Below, in pieces: positions 1 through 9,456 of a stretch of DNA of 64,000 nt. The translations under genes were made by a program, and so were the position numbers. The number at the start of each line of letters is the position of its first letter. Position 1 is the stretch's first letter. Source of the stretch: Euptelea pleiosperma. Taxonomy: Eukaryota > Streptophyta > Magnoliopsida > Ranunculales > Eupteleaceae. Below the pieces are notes generated by a model that worked only from the letters and a program-made list of their open reading frames with translations, was not told where the DNA came from and did no database searches. The stretch is taken from NCBI GenBank assembly GCA_035048495.1, contig CM068553.1:26002978-26066977 (forward strand), given 5' to 3'.

Positions 1-91
1 CCTAGATGATGCCTGAAATAAGTCCCTTCTCTCATTCTCTCCATCTCTCTCCCTCTCTCAAACCCTAATACTATGAAATCTAACAGTCTCC

Positions 92-2278
92 ACATAATCT
101 ATCCCATGAGTCTGAGTGTACCCCTCTGGCTACCAACCGAGCCTTGTACTTCTCAACTGACCCATCTGCCTTATATTTCATAGTGAATACCCATCTGCAC
201 CCAATGGGCTTCTTGGCTCTTGGCAATTTAACAAGCTCCCACATGCGATTCTTATCAAGAGCACTCATCTCTTCCACCATAGCAGCTACCCACTTAGGAT
301 GCCCCAAGCCTTCTGCCATAGAAGATGGAATAGGAATGGTAGAAATAGATGTAACAAAGGCCTTGTACGAAGGAGACAAGGCCTCATATGGACTTAGTTT
401 CTCAAAGGATGTCAAGTGGTACAGCTCCTAGTACATTTCCTCAAAGCAATAGGGAGATGGTCAGAAGCACAAGTATCACTAGAAGAAGGGAAAACAGGTA
501 TGGAAGAAGGAGAAATATTACCTGGGTCCAAGGACAACACAACTAGAACTGGATCAACTGCAACCTTTACTCTTTTGTTATAGACTTTGAGCTCCCCCTG
601 AGCTCCAGGAACACTGTCTGTCATAGTAATAGGTGTAGGCTGAGATCTCTCAAGTGTGACAAGAAGAGGTGATAGGGACACAACTGGAAGAGGAACTTCC
701 CATGAAGAACCAATCATCTCTTCATTGTTTCTCTCCCCCTAAAGAGAGGTCGGGGAAATAGGAGACGTCCTCACGGAAAGTGACATCCATGGACACAATA
801 TTTTTTCTGGACAGGGGATGGTAACACTTATATCCTTTGTGAGAAGAAGAGTATCCAAGAAACACACATTTAAGTGCTTTGGGATCAAGTTTGGTACTAT
901 GGGGCCTAAAATATGGACATAGCAAACACACCCAACTATGTGAGGAGGAACAGAAAATAGAGAAGAGTTGCGGGAAAGAACTTGATAAGGGGATTTCAGG
1001 TGTAAAACACGGGAAGGCATCTGGTTAGTCAAGTATGCCGCAGTGAGAATAGCATCTGACCAATAGGACTTGGGCATATGGGAGCCGATCAACAAAGAAC
1101 GGGAAAATCAAAAAGGTGACGCATCTTTCTTTCAACTACACCATTCTGCTGAGGAGTGTAGCTGCAAGAGTTTTGATGACAAATCCCATGGTCCAGAAAG
1201 TATTGTTGGAGGCCTCCATACATATATTCTCCTCTTTGGTCAGAACGAAGGACCTTGATGGAGGCCCCATACTGAGTCTGGATCATCTTATGAAAACCCT
1301 TAAAGATGGAATAAACTTCATCTTTGGTCTTCAAAAGATAGATCCAAGTACTACGAGAGTAATCATCGATAAAGGTAATAAAATATCGAAATCTAAATAT
1401 AGAGCAGGGCTCCAAACATCAGAGTGCACAATATCAAAGGGAATAGAACATCTATTACCTCTGGAAGGATAATTTGTTCTATAATGTTTAGACAGCTCGT
1501 ATGTTTCACAATGTAGTTCGGATAAAGAAACAAAAAGAAATAAAGCAGGAAATAATATCTTCAAATACTGAAAGGAAACATGCCCCAGACGGGTTTGCCA
1601 ACACAAGACTGATTGGACACTCCTACGACTACTACTATGCAACTACAGTGCTGCGGGCTCAGAAGATAGTCCATCCAAAAGATAGAGGCCATCAGCCTCA
1701 CGTCCAGTGCCAATTGTCCTCCTCGTCTCCAGGTTCTGAAAGACACAAGTCGAAGGGAAGAAAGTGACACTACAATTCAATTTTTGAGTTAAGGCACTAA
1801 CAGATAAAAGATTGGAAGTAAATTTGGGAACATCTAAAACAGAGGACGAAGGGATTTGGGAAGAGAGAATGACAGTTCCCTTCCCTAATACTAAAGATAA
1901 AATCCCCTCAACAACTTTGACTTTATCTTTACCAAAACAAATAGAGTAAATAGAAAATAAAGAGGACATACCCATCATGTGCTCCGAGGCACCTGAATAA
2001 ATGATCCAGGTGGGATTGGGTGAAGGAGTAGACACATGATGAGCAGTACTAGTGGTACCTGACTGCGCGAAGGAGGTGGAGGATGTGGCAAAAGAGCCGT
2101 CCAACTGGGCGAGCAAGCGTCGAAGAGTCTCAATCTCGGATGCAGAGATGGGAGCAGGTGAGGTCATGGGAGCAGAAGCAGAACCCTGAAGAGGCTGCCC
2201 AAAAATTGACGGGAGCATGTGTGAAACTTTTTTTGTCGCAAAAATTGCAATACAACAGTCAGTGACAACAACAAATGC
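92..2278 (-). mobile_element. Ty1/copia retrotransposon remnant A (gag end to RT start)
   Basis: Reading from 2278 down, the minus strand encodes in order the end of Gag, an aspartic protease, the integrase and the start of reverse transcriptase. The protease motif (about 1995-2020) reads IYSGASEHM, so the catalytic Asp of the usual D-S/T-G-A-S is Tyr. The integrase zinc-binding part lies at about 1440-1600 and starts at the RLGH motif. The core at 1089-1415 shows IDDYSRSTWIYLL, SDQRGEY (normally SDNGGEY) and NGVVERK. The RT start at 100-400 shows GCRWVFTMKYKADG and KARLVARG. Several frameshifts separate these parts, so it is inactive. It stops near base 92, just after the GIDYVET region, where the sequence turns into unrelated pyrimidine-rich DNA. 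No LTR was found. A SINE lies at its upstream end. Confidence 0.85.
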
Positions 2279-2406
2279 TTTGAAGGTGCCAGCTTGCTCA
2301 GTTGGTAAAGTTTGTGGGTGATGATACCATAGACCTAGGTTCAAAACCCGCCTTCACCAAGTTACTGATCTCCTTAAAAACAGGATTACCTATCAAAAAA
2401 AATAAA
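2279..2406 (+). mobile_element. tRNA-derived SINE with perfect 15-bp target duplication
   Basis: The 128-bp insert has a pol III A box (TTGCTCAGTTGGTAAAG, about 2294-2310), a B box (GGTTCAAAACC, 2339-2349) and an A-rich tail ending at 2406. The 15 bases at 2264-2278 (GACAACAACAAATGC) are repeated exactly at 2407-2421, the signature of target-primed insertion. The promoter boxes and tail are what plant SINEs have; the family could not be named. Confidence 0.85.
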
Positions 2407-2421
2407 GACAACAACAAATGC

Positions 2422-3039
2422 GCAGGGGCTAATATGGCAAGGACATCACAGGTAGCAGGCACACTGGTCAACATACAGTTTCGGAATAAAACTACCGAGG
2501 AACTAGTGAAATGCGTTAAGAGGTTAAGTCAGCTCGACCATCAAATAGATCACCATGGTACCTCATGTCGAGCGGAGTTGTGGCCGAGCCCCAAACATCA
2601 GTTGAGTATCATTTTAATGTAACACTCATTCCCAGAGATAATTACAAGATGCGAACTCATCCCAACGAATATAATAAAAGGAAACCTAACCACAAAAAAG
2701 TGTAATCAGACACTACCTCCAATTCTTCCAGCCGCAACCTTGCCAAAAAAGGTGGGTGACATCATCACAATCATTGTCTACGAACTAAGGATAATTATGT
2801 GTAAGATAAGCAACTTCCATCTACCATCTATGTGTCAAGAATCACATGTAATATCAACACTTGTCTTTATTAGGTAAGAAATCAACCGCATGTATAAAGG
2901 TTACATTCCTCTTAGGCAAAGTGTTTGGATTACTTCATTTATTGTTCTCATATACAACCTATAAAAATTGAAACTCTCCTAACTTGAGCATCAGAGAGTC
3001 CATCTGGGTTTGTTTTGTAGGTCCGAGGAGTAGACCAAG
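2422..3039. other. Unassigned AT-rich DNA, no gene seen
   Basis: No coding similarity or clear repeat boundary was recognised here. The part next to the SINE could be a continuation of the copia leader but shows no readable Gag motif. Confidence 0.4.
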
Positions 3040-3330
3040 GTACCCGCCCAAGCTGCACCAGTTGGGTCTTATATGCACAATTTGAGGTGTGGTGAGAGGA
3101 GTCATTCAATCAGATGGCATCACTAGATCTCTTTTCCACAGTGCCATAGCATGATACTCTACCCTAGAACTAGAACAAGAAACAATTAACTGCTTCTAGC
3201 TCTTCCAAGAAATAAGGGGGTCCCTAAGATAAACACAGAAGCCAATTGTGGGTCAATAAAAGCTACATACCTAGCTCAAGCTGCATCAGTATAAGTGCGG
3301 GAATCCAATTGTAATATTATAAATATGGTC
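3040..3330 (-). mobile_element. Copia RNase H relic
   Basis: The minus strand carries pieces of the copia RNase H signature in shifting frames: a stretch like S-W-K-S-K-K followed by SCSSSRVEYHAMALW, which corresponds to the S-S-x-E-A-E-Y-x-A-x-A motif of copia RNase H. The frames are broken and no LTR is attached. It may be a separate fragment or the far end of a neighbouring copy. Confidence 0.5.
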
Positions 3331-3825
3331 TTAGACGGAAAAAGCATTTAAATGACCCAAATTTCCAGACCAATTGACAAGGTCCAAATTATATGTGCTT
3401 TACAGACTGATTGGCACTCAAACGACTGATTGGCATGTTTGGGCATTTTTATGGACTGATTGGTAGCCAGAACCGATTGGGTTACTTGTACCAGATAGCT
3501 GGTTGTGTCTGAGTGATGAGACTAATTGGGATGTAGAACTTCCTTAGCATGATGGATATATTACTTGTGAAATCAGAGAAATAAAGGTTGAATGGAAGTT
3601 AACTAGATAATGTTCTTTGAGAACATTCGATGGAAGGATAACCGATTTGTCAGAATGATCACTAGAGCACGGGAGCTTGCATGAACAGCAAATGAATGGA
3701 TGCAATGTATGCTTTTACAGTCTGGCAAGATTTCCTTTCTCTGCGTGGATAATATTGTGACACGTCACTTGTCAAAGGATATTAGTGAGGGATCATTCAA
3801 GATTGAAGATGAGAAAGTACTAGTG
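3331..3825. other. Unassigned DNA with GACTGATTGG repeats
   Basis: Between about 3414 and 3475 the word GACTGATTGG or a variant occurs four or more times. Otherwise no gene or element boundary was seen. Confidence 0.35.
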
Positions 3826-4026
3826 CCTCGTACCAGTGTCGTGTCGTGTCGACACGGATATGGACACTGGATACGGTACCGACACGTATCCTTCATAAAA
3901 AGTTGGAAAAACTAGAAAAAATGAAAATTTTGAACTACAAAATAGGATACTTGTATCCGTGTCCTTGATTTTGGAATATATCTAGTCGTTTCCCCGCTTC
4001 CCGTATCCGTGTCCGTTCCGTATCAC
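3826..4026. repeat. Short element built of TATCCGTGTCC words
   Basis: Both ends of this stretch of about 200 bp are dense in variants of GTGTCG, GGATACGG and TATCCGTGTCC on both strands, while the middle is plain A-rich DNA. The layout matches the CCGAAAC element at 5211-5536 and the GATCCGG element near 56570. Ends and target duplication could not be fixed. Confidence 0.45.
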
Positions 4027-4264
4027 TTTTCTTGATTCATCAACCTGCCCAGTTTCCTTGAGAAAAGGGCATGAAGCATCCTCTTGTCAACTAGCTCCCT
4101 CACTGAAACTCAATTTCAATCTGCCACACTCAGACTAAACCTCCAATTTCCCCAAAATATTCTCTCGGAGGTTGAATCATGCCTAAAATGAGAAGGACCA
4201 GAAAATCCAATGACTCGGCTTCCAAAAGAGTCCACCAGAACCTTGTCCCATCTGAACTGAAAGT

Positions 4265-4474
4265 TGAATCAGTGATTTAGGGTTAGGTTTAGGAAGAAGA
4301 GACGAGAGAAGAGAGAGAAGAGAGGAAAAGGGAGTCATGTGATCATCACATGATTCCACCAAAATGTAATATATATGGAGAACGTTACAAAAAGACAAAT
4401 ATACCCCTCAAAGGGAGTATTTACATAACTACCCTTACTACATAGAAATACGTAGAAATATGTATATGATAACA
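4265..4474 (-). repeat. 3' LTR of copia element B
   Basis: This 210-bp LTR begins TGAATCAGTGATTTAGGG and ends TATGATAACA on the plus strand. It is clearly alignable with 8013-8203; the LTRs differ by substitutions and small indels. Confidence 0.88.
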
Positions 4475-4488
4475 CTCCCCCTCAACTT
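4475..4488 (-). promoter_or_regulatory. Polypurine tract of copia element B
   Basis: On the minus strand AAGTTGAGGGGGAG directly precedes the TGTTATC start of the 3' LTR, the normal place for plus-strand priming in a copia element. Confidence 0.8.
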
Positions 4489-4575
4489 GGTGCATAGATA
4501 TTTCTCATGCCCAACTTGCATAAACACTTGTGGAGTTGCCAACTGGGAACTCTCTTAGTGAAGAAATAAGGCAAC

Positions 4576-6417
4576 CTATTCATCAATCTTCACAAACAGG
4601 GTACGCACTTCCCAAGATATAATCTTCTCCCTAATGAAGTGGCGGTCCACCTCAATGTGCTTGGTTCGATCGTGCTGAACAAAATTGTGAGCAATGCTGA
4701 TGGCAGCCTTGTTGTTACAGTACAAACTCACAAAACCTGAGACTGGAAAATCAAGTTCAGTAACCGACATCTTTAACCAAAGCATCTCACACAAGCCATG
4801 GGCCATTGCCTTGAATTCTGCTTCTGCACTAGATCTGGCAACAACAGGTTTCTTCTTACTTCTCCAAGTGACTAGATTGCCCCAAACAAAGGTCTAATAC
4901 CCTGAGGTAGATCTCATGTCATCTTTCGCACCTACCTAGTCTGCATCGGTGTACGCCTCTACTCGCATGTAGTCATTCCTTTCGAACAGAAGACCTGTAC
5001 CAGGAGCCGACTTGAGGTACCTCAAGATCCTATGTGTTGCCTCCAAATGAATGTCTCAGGGTGAGTGCATATACTAATAACACTCACTACATAGGCAATG
5101 GCTAGTCTAGTTAGGGAGAGATAGATCAATCTCCCAACTAGTCTCTAGAAGCTCCCTATATCCTGTAGTAGCTCACCACTTGCATATGCTAACTGGTGAT
5201 TCGGCTCTATCATAGTTTAAAGTTTCGGCCGAAACCGAAACGTTTCGGTTTCGGTACATGCCGATAGAAGATACGGGTTTGTATCGGAAAACTCAAAGTT
5301 TCGGCTCAGTTTCGGTAGTTTCGGACCGAAACCACCGAAACTGTGACCGAAACTACCGAAACTCTTTCATTTGGTTTCACCAAGTTTCGGACCGAAACCA
5401 CCGAAACTTCCGAAACTACTACCGAAACTACCGAAACTATGACCGAAACTACCGAAACTCTTTCATTATGGTTTCACCAAGTTTTGGACCGAAACGACCA
5501 AAACTGCCGAAACGAAACCAACGACTTTGAACCATGGGCTCTATAGGAGTTTCCATTGGCTTGGCTCCTAACTTGCCCGAATCCCTTAACAGATCTAAGA
5601 CATACTTCCTTTAAGAGATGAAGATCGCCTAGCTGGATCTTGCAACTACGATACCCAGGAAGTACTTGAGAGGTCCTAGATCCTTGGTTTCAAACTCCCC
5701 AGCTAATTAACACTTCAGCTTAGCCACTTCTGCATCATTCCCTGTAAGAATGATATCATCAACATAGATGATGAGGGCAGTGGTGTTGTTCCCTTGGTGC
5801 TTCACAAATAAAGTGTGATCAGCTTGACTTTGAGAGTAACCCAGCTTCTTCACTGCTAGGGTGAATCTCTTGAACCATGGTCTTGGAGATTGCCTAAGCC
5901 CATACAGGGTTTTCTTCAGTCGACACACCTTGCTATTGTTACCTTATGGGGAAAATCTAGGAGGTAGCATGTATACTTCTTCATGGAGGTCACCATGAAG
6001 AAATGCATTCTTCACATCCAGTTGATGCAAAGGCCATGCTTGGTTTGCTGCCAAAGACAACACCCTGATGGAGTTCATCTTTGCCTCAGGCACAAAAGTC
6101 TCCACATAGTCAATCCCATAGGTCTGAGTGTACCCCTTGGCTACTAATCTAGCCTTGTACTTCTCAACTGACCCATATGCCTTGTATTTGACTGTGCACA
6201 CCCATCTGCAACCAACAGGCTTCTTGCCTCTTGGCAAGTCAACAAGCTCCCATGTTCTATTCTTGTAAAGGGATCTCATTTCTTCTATCATAGCAGCTTT
6301 CCATCTAGGTTGTGCCAACCCTTCTGCCACGGAAGAAGGAATATGAATAGTGGAAACAGATGTGACAAAGGCTTTATAAGAAGGAGACAAGGCATCATAG
6401 GAGACAAAGTAGCTCAA
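4576..6417 (-). pseudogene. Copia element B pol remnant (RT and RNase H)
   Basis: From 6417 down, the frame reads [42 protein letters not shown] and [15 protein letters not shown], the start of the copia RT. At 5707-5928 it continues with the palm motif IIYVDDIILTG; the YVDD catalytic motif is intact. Near 4900-4960 comes the linker to RNase H (TDADWVGAKDD, with frame breaks). At 4576-4890 come SSAEAEFKAMAHG, KAAISIAHN and DRTKHIEVDRHFIRE. The reading frame is broken by shifts and stops and by the word element at 5211-5536. The protein cannot be functional. Confidence 0.85.
5211..5536. mobile_element. TIR element built from CCGAAAC/GTTTCGG words
   Basis: The 326-bp insert is flanked by the same 8 bases (GGCTCTAT) at 5203-5210 and 5537-5544. 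Its ends are imperfect inverted repeats: CATAGTTTAAAGT at the left and, read inward on the other strand, CATGGTTCAAAGT at the right (11 of 13 match). Nearly the whole interior is repeats of CCGAAAC and its complement, often as ACCGAAACT. An 8-bp duplication is the length typical of hAT elements. It lies in the RT of copia element B. Confidence 0.75.
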
Positions 6418-6493
6418 AGGATGCTAAGTACACTCGGGCCGTTGCTTGGAGGAGGATGGTCGCCCAGCTAAAGGAATAGAGAATTGAAGGGGC

Positions 6494-7180
6494 CTACTCT
6501 GCTGAAACTGCTATGGCTGAGAAGATGAAGCAAATGCAAACCGAACAAGAAGTGGGTAAGGATGTGACAAGCGTTGATCGCTCATGAACAGGAGACTCAT
6601 CCTGGAGTGATAGTCTGTGGCTCTCCTCATTATGGACATACGAGTAGACCTCACTGAGGGTAGGCAGAGGCATCCTGCTACTAAGGATCTGAATCCTGGC
6701 CAGCTCATAAGAAGGGTTGTCCTGAGAGGAACTTAAATATCCGACCCTCCTCAACATGCCTTTGGTACTTGATCACTTCCTCTGGTGTAGGGAGATGATA
6801 AGAATAATAATAATCCAACTCCTCCCACATACTCCGAAGCGTTGCAAAGTAATCGGAGAGGGACTTGTCACCCTGGTAGAGGCGGGAAATACTCTGCTTT
6901 AACTGGTAAGCTCTACCAGTGTTTTGCTGTTGGGAGTAGGTCTTCTTGGCAGTTTCCCAAACATCTTGGGCTGTACACATGAAGAGAAAACCCCAACTGA
7001 TGTGAGGCTCCATGGAGTTGACAAGCCAAGACTGGACCATGACGTTCTCAGTTTCCCATTTCTCAAACATGGAATCATCCTCTGACAGTTCAGGAGTGCG
7101 TCATGTGCAGTGTCCCATTTTTCCACGGCCTCCAATGAATAATCGGGCAGCCCTAGTCCATTCCAAATAATTTGTCCCAT
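6494..7180 (-). pseudogene. Copia element B gag remnant
   Basis: The frame from about 7070 down reads FEKWETENVMVQSWLVNSM, a copia Gag N-terminal region (UBN2 type), followed by TYSQQQNTGRAYQLKQSI and YFATLRSMWEELD. After a shift comes LARIQILSSRMPLPTLSEVY. The frame change near 6710-6760 breaks the protein. Similar residues are found in the Gag of copia element D, so the two are related. Confidence 0.8.
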
Positions 7181-7996
7181 TAAGCTTTACTGACGTAATC
7201 TACAATCTGGGGTTCTCATAAACCAACTGCGGCACCATAGGCCCTCCAGCCCCTCTCGAGGTGGCTTCTGTTATCAAAATTTATCTTGAGGGAGGTTCCA
7301 GGATAGGTTCCGGAGTAGTCATAGCAGATCAGTAAGTAAACGACGAAGAAGTAACAAAGAAACAACAGCGAAAGGTCTTGTTCACACAATCAAACCTCCA
7401 GGAAGCATTAGAGATGCCTTGAGAGAGAGCGAACAAAGAGTCATGGTAGCACCACATCTATGGATCGAAGTACCATAGATCCAATATAAGCCATTAAAGA
7501 AGGCCAAGAACCAAGTTGGGAAGGTTTAAGATCCAACCGATAGTCCAAAAAGACTCAATGAAGTCACCGACAACAACTAGAGGTGTACAAATCCTCCAAC
7601 ACTCCTCAAATAACCATGAAGAAGTCTTAGAATAACAAATGAGTGGGTGTGATACCCAACCAACAGCCCAGAAAGCCCCAAAAAAGCTACCGGCGGTAAC
7701 TCCTAGTGGGAGTTTTCGATCCCACGACTTCAATTCTTCGTGGATCCACACGAGGGTGGTATCAACATGAAGGTAGTAGAGGATTAGAACAAAGCAACAA
7801 ATCAACCAAATAAAACCCTTAAAGGGACTGATAATCAAGCTGGTGTGAGAAACGATTTTTTACAAATTTTGGAGAAGATTGAGCAATAAACAATTCAATG
7901 GAGAACCCTGTCCGTACGGCTGCTGACATCAGCTGATGGCGTCATCGTCCCCCTGATTGATCTTCGATCTGTTCTCTTATAGGATATCCTTAGGTT
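7181..7996 (-). other. 5' leader of copia element B
   Basis: This is the untranslated leader between the primer site and Gag. Open frames here show no recognisable domain and are treated as chance. Confidence 0.6.
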
Positions 7997-8009
7997 GGCT
8001 CTGATACCA
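7997..8009 (-). promoter_or_regulatory. Primer binding site (tRNA-iMet) of copia element B
   Basis: The minus strand reads TGGTATCAGAGCC just inside the 5' LTR, complementary to the 3' end of plant initiator tRNA-Met, the usual copia primer. Confidence 0.9.
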
Positions 8010-8012
8010 AGT

Positions 8013-8203
8013 TGAATCAATGAATTAGGGTTAGGGTTAGATTTAGGAAGAATATAGACAAAGAGAAGACAGGAAAAGGATGTCTCCCATGACTCCACCA
8101 AAATATAATATATGTGGAGACCCTTACAAAAAGACAAATACATCCCTCAAAGGGAGTATTTACAGAACTACCCTTACTACATAGAAATATGTATATGATA
8201 ACA
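8013..8203 (-). repeat. 5' LTR of copia element B
   Basis: This 191-bp LTR starts TGAATCAATGAATTAGGG and ends TATGATAACA on the plus strand. It abuts the primer site at 7997-8009, so it is the 5' LTR on the minus strand. Confidence 0.88.
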
Positions 8204-8399
8204 TCAAACCCTTGCCATTAATGATGGCAAGTCAGCAAGACTGAATTCTTTGACCTAAAGACCCTTTGATCAAAGGATTTAACCGATTTGCATTCAGCAA
8301 AGTTTTTCTGTAGAAACCATTTGACAATTAACCTTCAACCCGAGCTCCTACCTTGGTGTACATCAACTTTGATTGCTAAAAGATCACCTCGAAATTGAT

Positions 8400-8990
8400 T
8401 CTTGAAACATTTAGGATTGAAGGGATGAAAAAATTGTCCCCTTATATTTCAAATAAGACCCACAATACAAACACGAGTTTTCTTGGGACCCACGATATGC
8501 TCATGGGTCTCGCTCAAAACTCGTAATGTCTCAAGTAACACAAACCAAAATGATGTCATCTCAGCCAAAACAGTATAACTCGGGGGGGGGGGGGATTGTA
8601 TTTCACCGCTATTTCTTCCCAGACCCCAATGAAGCCAAGACAGCTAAGACACAATAGACCTGGAAAAGATTTCAAACTGTACTTAAGACACATATTCCTT
8701 ACAGTAAAATTAGATCAAAACATTTTAATTTTCATGGACAACTGTGTCTTCAACATAGCAACGAAATCTGAGTAAGTTTTAAATTGTAGGGATCTATTCT
8801 CCATAAGATAAACCCAAACAAAATGACAGTAGTCAACAAAAATAGTATACTACAATAAAACACCATTTGAGACTAAAGGTTATGATCCCCAATACATCTT
8901 GATGTACAAGATCAAAAGGTGAAGAAAAAATAGATCACTTCTATCAAGCAATAGGATGAAATATTTGCCAATTATCTAAACGTATGATTG
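8400..8990 (-). mobile_element. Copia integrase fragment C
   Basis: On the minus strand at about 8700-8860 the frame reads IFVDYCHFVWVYLMENRS, then TYSDFVAMLKTQLSMKIKMF, which corresponds to the core of copia integrase. Stops and shifts break it, and no LTR was recognised. A run of 14 G lies at 8581-8594. The fragment sits just downstream of CRSH exon 5, so it is probably intronic. Confidence 0.6.
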
Positions 8991-9001
8991 AATCAGTATA
9001 C

Positions 9002-9058
9002 CTCTTCAGGACAAAGAGCACCCTGGTTTACATTTGGTCTGCGGCGTCTACGCAACAG
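9002..9058 (-). CDS. CRSH: CRSH exon 5
   Basis: 57 bp (19 codons) between acceptor TATGCAG and donor GTATAC. It encodes [19 protein letters not shown], which follows exon 4 directly in CRSH proteins. It lies 5.5 kb from exon 4, with a copia copy in between, and is too short to show as an ORF. No later exon was found in 1-9001. Confidence 0.8.
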
Positions 9059-9416
9059 CTGCATAACATGAAAATGATTACAAAACAACTAAAAGCAAAA
9101 CTTCTTTTTGCTCATCAAATAAATAAATAAATACATGAAAAGCTTAAAGCACTAGGCCTATAAATTACAATCATTTACATCTTTCTATTAACATACCATC
9201 TACAACTAATAAACTTGGGTGACCCATAAATTGACCATTAAAAAAATTTACCTAAACATGTACAATTAGTTTGGAAGTAGGCCTGTCAAGAATCAAATGA
9301 AATCAAACTCAGTCTTTTTATTTCTATGGTTAAATACTCAAGTGGATCTTGTTGTCAGGGACCTACTTGTAATATCTTATATTCTACAGGGGGCCTTGTA
9401 ATATTGTAAGACTTCA

Positions 9417-9456
<40 letters not shown>

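Larger units (their letters stand above)
4265..8203 (-). mobile_element. Ty1/copia element B with both LTRs and an internal deletion
   Basis: Two related LTRs (4265-4474 and 8013-8203) flank about 3.5 kb. Next to the right-hand LTR is an initiator-Met tRNA primer site, and next to the left-hand LTR a polypurine tract, which sets the element on the minus strand. Inside, Gag (6494-7180) is followed almost directly by RT (from 6417 down), so protease and integrase are missing. The five bases outside each LTR (AAAGT and TCAAA) do not match, so there is no visible target duplication. It lies within or beyond the CRSH intron that follows exon 5. Confidence 0.9.

Noticed and set aside
2287..2350. 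tRNA gene
   Set aside because: A and B boxes are present but no cloverleaf is kept, and an A-rich tail and flanking duplication show a SINE.
5225..5530. CRISPR-like array
   Set aside because: The repeats are palindromic words with no constant spacers, in plant nuclear DNA, and lie inside a TIR element.
5258..5546. Two Asn/Arg- and Thr/Glu-rich ORFs
   Set aside because: They are translations of the CCGAAAC word repeat in two frames.
8581..8594. Run of 14 G as a G-quadruplex or regulatory site
   Set aside because: A single homopolymer run with no partner G tracts; possibly a sequencing or microsatellite feature.
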